A stretch of 64,000 nucleotides of DNA, taken from Diadema setosum. Taxonomy: Eukaryota; Echinodermata; Echinoidea; Diadematoida; Diadematidae. The position numbers and the translations under genes are program-made. Every line of letters begins with the position of its first letter. Position 1 is the first letter of the stretch. The notes beneath the pieces are model-generated. The model was not told the DNA's origin. It worked only from the letters and a program-made list of their open reading frames with translations, and did not search any database. Shown piece by piece: positions 23,469 through 34,702 of the stretch. Location of the stretch: contig NC_092698.1 in assembly GCF_964275005.1 (NCBI RefSeq), forward strand, positions 23,367,809 through 23,431,808. Reading direction: 5' to 3'.

Positions 23469-24263
23469 AGAGCTGTTAGCCTGATGGTGGGACTCGTGAG
23501 CCTTATTTGCCTAGTGTCGAGCACCGATGGGTCGTATGACTTGTGGGTGGCGACGTTGTGACGTGCACCCTTTTGAATACCCCCTGGCTCCTTTCATCTC
23601 CTCTAGGGAGTTTCGGATTGGGGGTTGGGGTATGTTCGATGATTATGAACTCTTTACTTAACCCTGTTTTATATGACCTCACCTCGACAACACCGGGACA
23701 ACGTCCGGGGAACAAAATTTCTTACTTCGAGAAATAAAACTGCAGGAGAGAGCGAAGGGTACCGTTTTAAAATACATCTGTACATTGAAAACCTCCTGGT
23801 AGTTAAACTTACCCGATCATGCGCGAAGGGGGTGTGGTTACTATCCATACGCTTAACGAAATCACTGTTTTTCTTGCACATGCGTGGATAATATACCATG
23901 TGTATGAGAATATTAACACAATGTAACTACGTTGCGTAATACAGTTTTGTTGTGTATAAGGCAAAGAGATACATAAGCAGTTCCCTGTAGGTATGTTACA
24001 AACATTAGTACGAGCAATCATGCAGGAAGGGGTTCCATGACATTTGCTCTGGTGACAATATATTGCTCCCATGAATATCTGCACGCTATAAGCCAAACAT
24101 ATATTCTACCCACAAACTTATCCCTAACCTTAATCCTAATCTTCACATCAAGCTAAACTTAAACCCTATCTCAATCCTATAACCCTAACCGTAAATCATA
24201 GGGGAAAATAAGACTGCCCAGAGCAATTGATGCAGGAGTAAGAATGTCGTGCCACCACAAAGT
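23469..24263. other. Non-coding spacer
   Basis: No gene is visible. A small palindrome CCGGGACAACGTCCGG lies near 23692-23707. A degenerate run of CCTAA/CCCTAA words (about 24118-24192) recalls telomere repeat but is too irregular to be telomeric. Confidence 0.4.
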
Positions 24264-24445
24264 GAAAATGCACAAGCGGCCAGATCAAAAGCCATTCATT
24301 TTGTCCCTGAAAATTAGTCTTTCGTATACCTTTTTTGATTGACAGTCTCTTAGCTATTCCATATAAAAGTGTCCAGCAGATCACTTGATTTCAATTCTAA
24401 ACACATAAAAGCTTCCTCATGTGGGAGGATTGATTTGTATCCACG

Positions 24446-24621
24446 CAGTGGCGGATCCAGAGAGGGAGGGGGGGGGGGGGAGGCGCTACCGGCGCACGCC
24501 CCCTTTATATTTCGTTAAAAACAAAAGAAATAAAAATATAAAAAAAATGAAACCCGGAAGTGGCAGCAGAAATATTAGTTGCGCCCCCCCCCCCTTCACA
24601 GAATTCCTGGATCCGTCCCTG
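24446..24621. mobile_element. hAT-like MITE, CAGTGGCGGATCC type, copy 1
   Basis: CAGTGGCGGATCCAGAG at the left and the inverse of GAATTCCTGGATCCGTCCCTG at the right form the ends. Long G and C runs lie just inside and an AT-rich core with AAACAAAAGAAAT. CAG...CTG ends and CAGTGGCG suggest a hAT or similar class. No clean target duplication is seen. Confidence 0.65.
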
Positions 24622-25045
24622 TCTATGCATATCCCCCAGCATATCATATAGGTCTAATCATTCTTGCCCCAATGATGTATGCATGATCAGAGAGGACATT
24701 AGTAAAGGTAAAGAAAGCTAGGCCTCTTCGGACGAGCTTACTGACGGCATTCATGTTCAGTTTGCGCCAAATACTAATGAAAATGTACACGTAGTTTTGA
24801 TGTAGCCCAGAGGCCGATACCATAGCGGAAGAACGTCAGTATTGCAATAGGCCAAATTTTAGTACAAATGCACAAGCGGCCAGGTCAAAAGCCATTCATT
24901 TTGTCCCTGAAAATTCATCTTTCGTATACCTTTTTTGATTGACAGTCTCTTAGCTATTCCATATAAAAGTGTCCAGCAGATCACTTGATTTCAATTTTAA
25001 ACACACAAAAGCTTCCTCATGTGGGAGGATTAATTTGTATCCACG

Positions 25046-25222
25046 CAGTGGCGGATCCAGAGGGGGGGGGGGGGGGGCGCTACCGGCGCACGCCCCCTTT
25101 ATATTTCGTTAAAAACAAAAGAAATGAAAATAAAAAATGAAATGAAACCCGGAAGTGGCACCAGAAATATTAGTTGCGCGCCCCCCCCCCCCCCCTTCAC
25201 AGAATTCCTGGATCCGTCCCTG
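25046..25222. mobile_element. hAT-like MITE, CAGTGGCGGATCC type, copy 2
   Basis: This is the same element as 24446-24621, carried along by the tandem duplication. The G and C tracts differ in length between the two, which dates slippage after the duplication. Confidence 0.65.
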
Positions 25223-25464
25223 TCTATGCATATCCTCCGGCATATCATATAGGCCTCATCATTCTTGCCCCAATGATGTATGCATGATCAGAGAGGACAT
25301 CAGTAAAGGTAAAGAAAGCTGGGCCTCTTCGGACGAGCTTACTGACGGCTTTCATGTTCAGTTTGCGCCAAATACTAATGAAAATGTACACGTAGTTTTG
25401 ATGTAGCCCAGAGGCCGATACCATAGCGGAAGAACGTCAGTATTACAATAGGCCAAATTTTAGT

Positions 25465-26399
25465 CATTTTCGAAGGAAGCTTACCCATGTTAATGAGAAG
25501 TATACTCCACAACAATTTGAGCTTCGACCTAACCCTCCCCTCATTGAGAAACAAAATACGTTTACACACAAAGTTTTATTTGTGCTTGCACAGTGTTTAG
25601 GAGCTTTCTGGTACGACATGCAGGTTCTATTTTTGTTTCTTTTTTTTTTTAATCTATGAATGTTACCTAAGCAGGCAGAGGGACACGATACATCCTTTAA
25701 TTGTTGCGTGATATACATTGTAATGGGTGATTTACGGATCAAATCAAATCAGAGCAAACCAAGGGGAAAGTGGGAATTTTAAAAACAAAAATCCTTGGTG
25801 ATGGGGGAAACAACCTTCGCCGCCGAGATGCGCACGGCCATCTACATGACCACAATGTAAGGGGACATCCCATTATAATTTATTGTCATTAAGGGTCACA
25901 TTATTATAACATGCAAGTTTTTTTTTACCTTCCGACGTCTTTTGATATCTCGTAAAGCCGTATTTGTGATAAGCACCTTCACACATTCTTCCATGACCAA
26001 GGAGTATCTGGTCACAAGTAGTCTATCTGCTTGTCTCGAGCAGTTTTATGGTTTTCTTTTTCTAACTTTGTAGGTGTCCTGAAGTGCTTGGCGAAATCCT
26101 TTCATGATAGTCTGAGATGGATTTGTAGTCCTGTAGGCGTGTTCGAACAAATCGAGGAAGGTATAAATGAGACTTCCACACACATTGAAAGGGAGGATAG
26201 CTTGTCTATGAGCGTTTGATGCTCTTTAATAGCGTGTGTTGGAGATTTTACATCCTCTTCCAATTTGGTGAAGCCACTTGATATGGACCCCGTGTTCCCC
26301 AACACGTACGACGTATAGGCTATCATACGAAAATTTTATGGGGTGTCATTAAACCGTTTGGTCATACAATTCCCCTGTTGATGATCGGTATATACGTTC
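25465..26399. other. Non-coding spacer
   Basis: No feature is recognised. Overlapping short frames on both strands near 26031-26326 show no known motif and no splice context that I trust. Confidence 0.35.
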
Positions 26400-27870
26400 C
26401 TGCCTGTCTGTACACGAAGCAGTGCTGAAAGCTCATGTGCATAGGCATATAGCTCTGAACTGCCTCAACACACCTTTGTGGTCACTGTGGATATATTCTA
26501 CATCACAGTGAACTATGTACCTACCAGTGGCCTAAACCTACTCCACCACTGTAAGGGCTGACTGATCTCTCGGTCGGAAAGCTCGAGCGGTTCGGGTACA
26601 GTTATCAGTGGCCACCAAGACATACTTCTCCGTAGGTCTATAGGAGACAAGTATGTTTCCATACTGTTCAGAAAAATCTACATGCTGGTGCCAGAGGCCA
26701 AGTTAGTGCTTGACTGACTTTGGTGGTGGGGTTACGACTCAGCTTTTGCCGTCTTCCGGACAGTTCGCTTTCGACCCTGGCTTGGGCCTTGGCTCATGCA
26801 CTTCGAGCTGCCTCACACCTTCGTCACGGGTAACTGTGGATATCGACTCAGTGTGATGGAGTACTTATTACTCCGTACAGTTCTAGCCACTGTAAGTGTT
26901 GATAGATCTGTGGTCGGAAAAGCGTCATACAAAAGCATTAAGGGTAAGATGATCAATGGCCACCAAGAATCGACATTTGACCTCAACGTGATGTCTATAC
27001 TACATCGTATTTGGACTACACACTTGTTCTTTTCAATTTTTCGCAACACTGATGCCTAGTGTTCGCGAGCGACTTTGGGTGAAGTGGGGCCTTCGATTTA
27101 GCTTCGGCGTGCCGTCTTCCGGATAGTAGGGTGCCCATAGCTCATGTTTACCTCGAGCTGCCTCAAAAACACCTCGTTTTCATTGTAGACTATTTACCGG
27201 TAAACCTTTATTCTCTGTGTAGGCTATACTCCACCGCACTTCTAGCCACAGTGCTGATTGATATCTGGTCGAAAAAGCTGGAGCGCTTGCATCAAGTCAG
27301 TGACCACTACAGACAGTCTTTGTACATGTGATCTGCACGTACATGTATTATATTGGATGATTATCAATTTCCATGCTTAGAAAGTGTAGGTTAGTTTGCC
27401 CTGGTCGTGTTCAACTTGGGTTGAAGTTCGACTCGGCTTCCCCCGTCTTCCAGATTTGAGAATGTATAATCAAAACGACCTAGCTCATGAATACTTCACA
27501 CGGCTTTAAAATAAAACACCTTCGTGGTCACTGGTGGATACGTTCTACACAGTGGACGTACCTCGACCCTTTCTAGTTCCTTCAGTAACTCCACATCATG
27601 CAGCTATCTCTAACCCGTGAGTCCGCCCCAATCTCTTACTCGGAAAGCTTTACAAGAGCGCTTCCGGTTATAGTGAGCAGTCAATGACCACCAATCCATT
27701 CTTCATCCCTCTGCGTATTTTTTTTTTCTCTTGCTTGAATAGAAAATCTACATACCCGCGGTTATAACGTGTTCTTGATCGACTTGCATGAGTTGTATAG
27801 CCGGAGGTGGAAGCCTAATTCCTTGTTCAGCTGTCGGGTCTTCGACTTAGCTTCTGTAGGCCTGCATTTT
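26400..27870. repeat. Decayed tandem array of ~350-bp units
   Basis: Four diverged units follow each other with landmarks in the same order. The first is CATA(G)..GCTC(A)TG...GAGCTGCCTCA, near 26440, 26790, 27140 and 27480. Next is GTGG(T)CACTG...GGATA.ATTCTACA. Then come a GATCTCTCGGTCGGAAAGCT-type block, a GTGACCACCAAGA-type block, and TTCGACT.AGCTTC.G(C)CGTCTTCCGGA. Spacing is roughly 340-370 bp. Each unit carries many changes, so the array is old. Open frames inside do not stay in phase between units. Function unknown. Confidence 0.65.
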
Positions 27871-28159
27871 CGACACATCTTTACATGTAAACCCGATTGC
27901 TATAGATGTTTGTCGAACTTCGTGACATAGGTAATTCTGTCATGCATATACACGTACAGATTTAATCTCAAGTGCAAGACGATTCCCCTTTTACACGTGC
28001 GCTTTACCAGGGCCAATTTTCTGTCAAGTCTGTTAAGCAGAGAACGAGTGACTCCTGATCACCTCTGCTATTACCACATATTGTACAACCAGTTTGATAT
28101 ATATTAAGCTATCATTCTTGCATAATGTGAAGCCTATTCCATTGGCGCAGCAGCAATTA

Positions 28160-28478
28160 GCCAGCAACAATGCTTCCTTCCGGAATTGTGGCGCGGAATT
28201 GACGTGAAGCTGACATCAGCTGCCCGACGCGGAGGAGTTCAATGACTCGGTCAATAAGGACATCCTCGCTAAGCTGAGCAAGTCTATCAAAGATAGGATC
28301 GACGCCCGCCAACAATGATGAACCATCAATGAATGAACCATTGTCTTGCACTACATGTACAGACATGAGGTTCGTACGGTGGCTGGCAGCTAGCTGCCGG
28401 ATGGAAGGGTGAGTCCTATAATCCTTTGTCTGCCCTGATATTGCCGTTTGTCCACGAATTAATTGTCTGGTGCACCTT
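28160..28478 (-). CDS. Unrecognised 106-codon open frame, possible exon or relic
   Basis: The - strand is open from 28478 to a stop at 28157-28159. An in-frame ATG lies at 28366, with about 37 codons open before it. The upstream part reads ADKDYRTHPSIRQLAASHRTNL and the part after ATG reads MSVHVVQDNGSFIDGSSLL, DPIFDRLAQLSEDVLIDRV, then IELLRVGQLMSASRQFRAT. The composition is protein-like: mixed charged and hydrophobic residues, an amphipathic leucine-rich stretch, no low complexity, and a local GC rise against the AT-rich surroundings. I do not recognise a domain, no convincing splice acceptor is seen, and no partner exon is placed. It could be an exon of a - strand gene, a relic of a mobile element, or chance. 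Confidence 0.25.
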
Positions 28479-30463
28479 TCACATCTTTTATGGGGAAGGG
28501 ATCCGATACAAAGTCACTATGTGCGTTCTCATTGGATTTTCCTGACCTGTATTTGATACGGATCGAGGTTACATTGGGGCCAAATTATTCACTCTGTCCA
28601 TATGTGAAATAGATCAACCTTTTCTGAGAATTAATGTTAATGGGGGACTGTTATCTGACTCCTAACTTGGTATCACAGTACAGTGACCTATATATAGGCC
28701 TACATGTACAACAAAATCATTGACGTGGCGACGTGGCATGATGTACCGAAAGGACAGGAATAATGTCACGACGCGTCGCGTACTACCAACGATTATGAAC
28801 CTCTCTCCATTGATCATTACCCCCCCCCCCCCATTGCCTTTGAAAGACACTGCTGCGGGAGTGTATATTTACCAGTACCTTTTTTTTTTCTCTTGTTAAT
28901 GAGAGTGGTATTAGTATACATTGTATAACAACAACATAACAGGACAAGGCTAAAGAATGATGTTGAGAGGAAGTAGAAGATGAAAAAAAAAAGTAATTAG
29001 AAAATAATGGTAAGGAGAAGTATATGTAGTTCAGTAATGGTTATGATCACGATGAAGAAGAAAGAAACTCTTAAATCTTGTATGATTAGTAGGCCTATAT
29101 ATGCATAATATCAATATTCTATATTCTTATAAACGCGAGAAAGTCAGCGTATTATGCTCCAAACGTACCCTTTCGGGAGGGTTCCAATCAACGTCAAGGG
29201 TGACATGGACGCCACACCGGAACGCCACACACCGTCTCTCGGTACGAGTTTGTGTGGCGCAAATGAGGAGCGCTGCGTTTTGTTTGTTTGTTTGTTTGTT
29301 TGTTTGTTTGTTTGTTTGTTTGCTTGTTAGTTAGTTTTAATTCTTTATGTCACCTTCCTGTCCAAAACCGTAAGTTAAATGTGATCGACACTGTACATTG
29401 TATTTTATCCTATAAGTACTTGTGAAAATTGATACAACACCACTAAGATTCTACTGAATTAAACAGAGGGTGTTGCTGGCGTATACACTGCGTGGTGTCT
29501 ATAGACCGGAGGAATTTGAGTTTTGTGGAATTCGAATTCAAGAGAAAATAAACACATTTTGATCTATCCATAATGCAAGAGTTGAAATACACTGCAATGT
29601 TTTGAAATCTTATGTGCGACCTTAATACAAGTTATTTTATAAACTTACCGGTATTTTTTTTTCAATAATTCATGCAACTTATGATCAAGTAATGCAGCAT
29701 AAGGACTTAGTGATCAGCGAAGATGACATCTTGGAGTAGGACATCTTGGAACACTAAAAATGAATTAAAAATATTCACAAACCGTGATTTCGGGTGCAGT
29801 GGCCTCCCCTTGTGATGAATGATAATGATTGTAACGAGTTTTCGGTCGTTGATAACGAAGTATCGGGCCGCGGCGTTGCTGTTCGGTTGTTGTCGTTGCG
29901 TGTGTGTTTGTCTGTTTGTTTGCATATTTGTTTCTTTCTTCGTTCGGTCGAGGAGACGTTTCGATAAAGCGAGACAAGGATGTCGGTCCTGGGGACTTTG
30001 TTTTAGCGGGAGTCATATTTCATGAGTGTTTTATAATCATTACGTCAAATTGTGATAAGTGTGTGTGCGTGAGTGTGTGTGTTTTGTATAATAATACGCA
30101 CATTTTGCTCGTACCCAGCACCTATTTACGGGCTGTGCATGTTGATTTTAAGTTTTCCCTACCAATGTATTGTTAAATAGTAGTGTAGGATTCATATGTT
30201 TATTGTATTTTTTTCCGGTCGGAAAATTTCCCCTCTATTATCTAATATTAGATGTGTAACAAGACCATGAATGTTTGGTGGATTTAATGAAATTCATTAT
30301 GAATACAATAGACAAGTATTTTGGTGGTGTATAGTTTTGTATAATCGAGTGAGTGTTTAGAGTTAGTAATTTGTGTGTGTGTGTGACAGCGTGTGTGTCA
30401 GGTTAAATGAATGCTGAAATGATTTTATTTTCAGTTTTGACAAAAACAAAAAAACAGCTGATC
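28479..30463. other. Non-coding spacer with (TTTG)n
   Basis: No gene is recognised. A (TTTG)n tract lies at 29278-29322. A C run lies near 28820-28832, between MITE-like words. Confidence 0.4.
29278..29322. repeat. (TTTG)n microsatellite
   Basis: Eleven TGTT units. Open frames reading Leu-Phe-Val-Cys through it are artefacts. Confidence 0.95.
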
Positions 30464-31591
30464 ATAGGTTTTCCCATCCATTTTCGCACTTTTGTCATTC
30501 AATTTCAAAAATGTATTATTCAATTTCGTCCCGAGAAGCAGGTGGAACTCAAATCCTAACTTCAATTCCGTCAATTGTCATTGTAATTCGTTTTTCGTCA
30601 AACATTTTCGAGGACATAGCATTCAGAATCGTCAATTTTCATTCAAATTCGTCCCTCCCGCTCACGGATCGCAGAATGTGAAGATCAAAATTAATTCGTC
30701 TTTGTTCACACAATTTCACGGATTTTTCATTCAAATTAGTCAGATGTTGCCGATTCTTTATTTTGATGGTGAACCTTACTTTCTCTCGCAAATTGTATCG
30801 TTACACATTATTCCCTAACCATTTGCTTTAACAATACACACGAAAAACAAGACTGCCAACCAAAATGTGATTGAAGGATAAACGACAGTCAAGGTCATAT
30901 CCCAGGACAGTATGTCAGTGTCACATTTTGAACTTTAACTCGTAATGTTCAGGTTTTCGCATCATATACAATGCATAGAGCAAACTTTAAATTTTGTACC
31001 CTGGAAAACAGCAAACATAATCATGTTATCAATTCTTTGACATTAAACAGGCGACAATTCTACACTTAAATTTTATCTTTAATCATGTTTGCCTAGAAAT
31101 CGTTTGTCCGTGTTTTCGTTTGCAAGACGGTACGTCTGTTTGTATCAGTGTGTACTCGGATTGCTTGTGTGTGTGTGTCTGTATCTGTGGTTCTGTGTGT
31201 GTGTGGGGGGGGGGCACTTGTGTGTGTAGTTTAACTCCTGAATGTAAAATGTGAACGGTTACAGAAAAAAAAAACAATACATGAATGACTGGAAAATCAC
31301 ACCGGGTAGATATAAGACGAATATGAATGAAAATTTAACGAAAATGATTGACAAAAGTCGAAATCGATCCTGCTGTTTTGAGTGCTGCGAGTGACACTGA
31401 CGAATTTGAACTGTAAATGACAAAAATGTATGCCAAATGACTAAATTGAATGGACTTTATTCGAAAATGAACGACAAAAGACGAATTTGGAAGTAAGATT
31501 GGCCTACTCCCGACATTCCACGACGAAATTGAAGTAAAAATTTGTGAAATTGAATGAAAAAAGTTTGAAAATGAATGGGAAAACCAGTCCT
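30464..31591. mobile_element. 1.1-kb long-inverted-repeat element with CATTCAATTTCGTC words
   Basis: The left arm TAGGTTTTCCCATCCATTTT and the inverse of the right arm GGTTTTCCCATTCATTTT begin imperfect inverted repeats. These run on as ACTTTTGTCATTCAATTTCA and further over about 90 bp. The word (T)CATTCAA.TTCGTC recurs in the left third and its inverse GACGAA.TTGAATG in the right third, so much of the length is self-complementary with drift. The middle (about 30830-31300) is unrelated and holds GT-rich repeats. No transposase frame. The class is not recognised. Confidence 0.65.
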
Positions 31592-31792
31592 ATATTATGT
31601 TTGTTTGTAAATGTATATAATTATGTTTGTGTCCCTGTCAATATAGTGTTGTAATGGTCCATTGTATTTTTTTCCTTGTAGGCCTACTGATAGGCCCTAC
31701 TCCAATCCCGCCTGTGGGCAGGTAGAAACCTAGAATTATTTATTACATGCTTTGATTTGTGAAGAAATAATTAAAGTATGATATATAACACT

Positions 31793-33547
31793 CAGTGGCG
31801 TATCTAGGGAAAACGGCGCCCGGGGCAAGCACGAAAATTGCGCCCCTAATTCCTGAAAAAGTGTTCAACCCCAACCCCATCCCGGTAGGGACTTTAAACA
31901 AGGTCCACATGATGCTTTTTCAAGCACTTAAAAGGGATCTTTTGAGGGTGATTTAAATGTAATGAATTTTGATAGATTTTGGCGAGCGAGCGCAGCGAGC
32001 GAGCCGAAAATTTTTGTATTTCAGCTTACAAAACATGGAATTCTTGTCATTTTTTGCTTACCAAATCTTACAATTCTTGTTTTTTTTAAACAAGGTCCAC
32101 ATGATGCTTTTTCAAGCACTGAAAAGGGATCTTTTGAGGGTGATTTAAATGTAATGAATTTTGATAGATTTTGGCGGGCGAGCGCAGCGAGCGAGTCGAA
32201 AATTTTTGTATTTCAGCTTACAAAACATGGAATTCTTGTCATTTTTTGCTTACTAAATCTTACAATTCTAAACAAGATATAGTGACGGCCTTATAGATAA
32301 CTATTTATACCAAAAAACTGAGGACCATACTCTACATTAGTACGCGCGAGTGAGCTGAAATTTGTATATGTCCCCGTCATCATCACGTATTGTTCTTATC
32401 TTTTTTAGTATAAATTTTGGCGAGCGAGCGCAGCGAGCGAGCCGAAAATTTTTGTATTTCAGCTTACAAAACATGGAATTCTTGTCATTTTTTGCTTATT
32501 AAATCTCACAATTACAGTGACGACCTTATAGATAACGATTTATATCAACAAAGTGAGGACTTGAAAAAATACTCTAAATTAGTACGAGCGAGTGAGCCGA
32601 AACTTTTATATTTCTGCGTCATTACGTTTTTTTTTTCTTATCTTTTTTGATTGTTTTTTGCGCCCCCCTCCCCCGTATATATATGTTCGAAACCGTTGGC
32701 GTCCTCTTTTGATGAAATCGGCGATCGCTTCAGAACGAATGAAATTGCAGACGCTGCTCCGTGTAACATTTTTCCTGCTAAATATAAAATGACATGAGTG
32801 AACACAATAGACATTGTCATTTTGTCCGTGTCATCGTCACGTTTTATTCTTATCTTCTTCTCTTTTTTTATACAAATTTTGGCGAGCGAGCGCAGCGAGC
32901 GAGCCGAAAATTTTTGTATTTCAGCTTACAAATCATGAAACTCTTGTCATTGTCTGCTTATTAAATCTTACAATTCTAATCAAGATAATAGTGACGGCCT
33001 TATAGATAACGATTTATACCAACAAACCGAGGACTTGAAAAAATAATCTAAATTAGTACGAGCGAGTGAGCCGAAATTTGTATATTTCCGCGTCATCATT
33101 ACGTTTTGTTATTATCTTGTTTGATTCGGGGTTTTTTGCGCCCCTCCCCCCGTATGTTCGAAACCGTTGGCGCCTTCTTTTGATCCAATTGGCGATCGAT
33201 TCAGAACGAAAGAAATTGCATCCGCTGCTCCGTGAAACATTTTGCAGAAAATTTTTGTATTTCAGCTCACAGAACATGGAATTTTTGTGTGAACACAATA
33301 AACATTGTCATTTTGTCCGCGTCATCATCATGTTTAGTTTTTATCTTGTTTGATTTGGTTTTCTGCACCCCCCCCTTTCCGGGCGAGTTTTTTTTTTTTC
33401 CTTCTTCTTCTTCTTTTCTTTTTTTCTTCTTCTTCTTCCTTTTTTTTTTTCTTCTTCTTCTTCGTTTTTTTTTCCGTTTTTTTTGCGCCCCCAAGGAGTG
33501 GCGCCCGGGGCACGTGCCCCCCTTGCCCCCCCCTAGATACGCCACTG
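31793..33547. mobile_element. 1.75-kb non-autonomous hAT-like element with perfect 8-bp TSD
   Basis: The terminal inverted repeats are CAGTGGCGTATCTAGGG (31793-31809) and its exact inverse (33531-33547). The 8-bp target ATAACACT flanks both ends exactly (31785-31792 and 33548-33555), which is the hAT signature. Inside there is no transposase. A unit containing GCGAGCGAGCGCAGCGAGCG followed by AAAATTTTTGTATTTCAGCT repeats near 31981, 32173, 32419 and 32881, with a partial copy near 33247. The first two are direct 192-bp tandem copies. A second unit with CGAAACCGTTGGCG repeats near 32688 and 33158. Open frames across it are repeat by-products. Confidence 0.9.
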
Positions 33548-33555
33548 ATAACACT

Positions 33556-34628
33556 TAAAAACCGCCAGGGGTGATAGAAGGCTTCAAATTCTCGTACCAC
33601 GTACTGCGACTAACTATACAAGTAGGCCTGTAACAGTGCATGACGGGTCGGGTGGGGGGGGGGGGGGTGCGCACCGGGCGCACCCCCCCCCCCCCCCCCT
33701 GCGTTTGTTACATACTCAGAAAGCTGCATTTATTCGGTGATCCCTTGCATTAATTTTATCAACAAGTTGAATATCCTTCGGGTTTATGCCAGGTCACAAG
33801 TTAAGTGTCGGTGCGTGTGTGTCGCACACCATGGACCCAGATACAAGGACATTCACCGTATCGTTAATTCATGCACCTATACATCTCAAAAGCGCCACAA
33901 AGTCATTTTTAACATGCTTCACTGGTTTGATCCCATCGTCTTCGCCGCCAGTAAGCCGGGAGAAGAACAAGACGGAGATTCGAAAAATCTAAAACTAGGT
34001 CCCTATATGCGCAGAAGAAAATAACTTACAAAAATCAAGTAAAGTGAATGTGCAGTTGTGGTGTATGTTAGGAAATCATGCCCCAAACAATTTCGCTTGG
34101 GAGAAGCAGGCAGTTTGTAAAAGAAAGCCAACATTTCGGCAGAATGAGTGTCATTTGTGGTTTCGATATTTCACTTTTCCGCAGCTTATTCCAAAGCAAA
34201 AAGGTACGATAATGGTAGAGAATAGGTTTATCTTGCCGCAAGGTCTTATGTGCAAAGGTCTTATATGCAAATCAGCAATTACCCATCTTTTGACACATAA
34301 TTTGTCATGTTCTCAGGTTTTGCTGCTCCTCATCTTCTAGCTGTATTTATTCAAAGACATTTCCGTCTGAAAAAGGCATATCAGCGAAACAATTTAAGAC
34401 TGAAATGAGGGAAACAATTTCTTTTGTTAGTGACGATACAATGTCATGATCACACAATCGTTATTGTCCAGACACCTGAATGTACTCATTAGGATGGACA
34501 TAATCATGTGTCGGCGACGATGATTACATCAAAGAAAGACTGCCGTGAACAGTCCATGTATATTAAGTTCATGCACACACAAACACACTGCTATAGCTTC
34601 TGTTCTGGGACGAACACTGAACTATAGA
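33556..34628. other. Non-coding spacer with G/C-run hairpin
   Basis: No gene is recognised. At about 33653-33701 a G run, then GTGCGCACCGGGCGCAC, then a C run form a perfect hairpin. It is probably the collapsed remnant of a MITE with G-rich ends. Short frames at 33737-34340 show no domain. Confidence 0.45.
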
Positions 34629-34702
34629 GCTTTCTATAGCTCAGTCGGTAGAGCAACGGGGTAGCAATCCGGAGATCTCGGGTTCGAATCCCATTTTCAT
34701 GT
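34629..34702 (+). repeat. tRNA-like sequence, probable SINE head
   Basis: TAGCTCAGTCGGTAGAGC is a clear A box with D arm, and GGTTCGAATCCC is a clear B box with T loop, at tRNA spacing. The acceptor strands (CTTTCTA against TTTCATG) do not pair and the T stem has mismatches. A working tRNA gene is therefore unlikely and a tRNA-derived SINE or pseudogene is favoured. Pol III promoter boxes look intact. Confidence 0.6.

Larger units (their letters stand above)
24264..25464. repeat. Recent 600-bp tandem duplication
   Basis: Two adjacent copies, about 24264-24863 and 24864-25464, agree throughout by eye, with only scattered substitutions and changes in the length of G and C runs. Both start at AATGCACAAGCGGCCAG and end at CAATAGGCCAAATTTTAGT. 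Each contains one copy of a CAGTGGCGGATCC MITE, so the MITE was there before the duplication. Short frames in it (CAATACTAATGAAAATGTACACG region) are repeated but not convincingly coding. Confidence 0.9.

Noticed and set aside
24118-24192. Telomere-like CCTAA/CCCTAA words
   Set aside because: Irregular spacing and many changes; it neither forms a telomeric array nor sits at a contig end.
31962-32282. 106-codon frame with a repeated protein sequence
   Set aside because: The repetition comes from the 192-bp tandem unit inside the hAT-like element, without homology to a known protein.
33232-33600. Several ~100-codon frames on both strands, Lys/Arg- or Phe-rich
   Set aside because: They cross the TTC/GAA-rich right end of the hAT-like element; low-complexity artefact.
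34629-34702. Functional tRNA gene
   Set aside because: Good A and B boxes but acceptor and T-stem pairing fail; better read as a SINE head or pseudogene.
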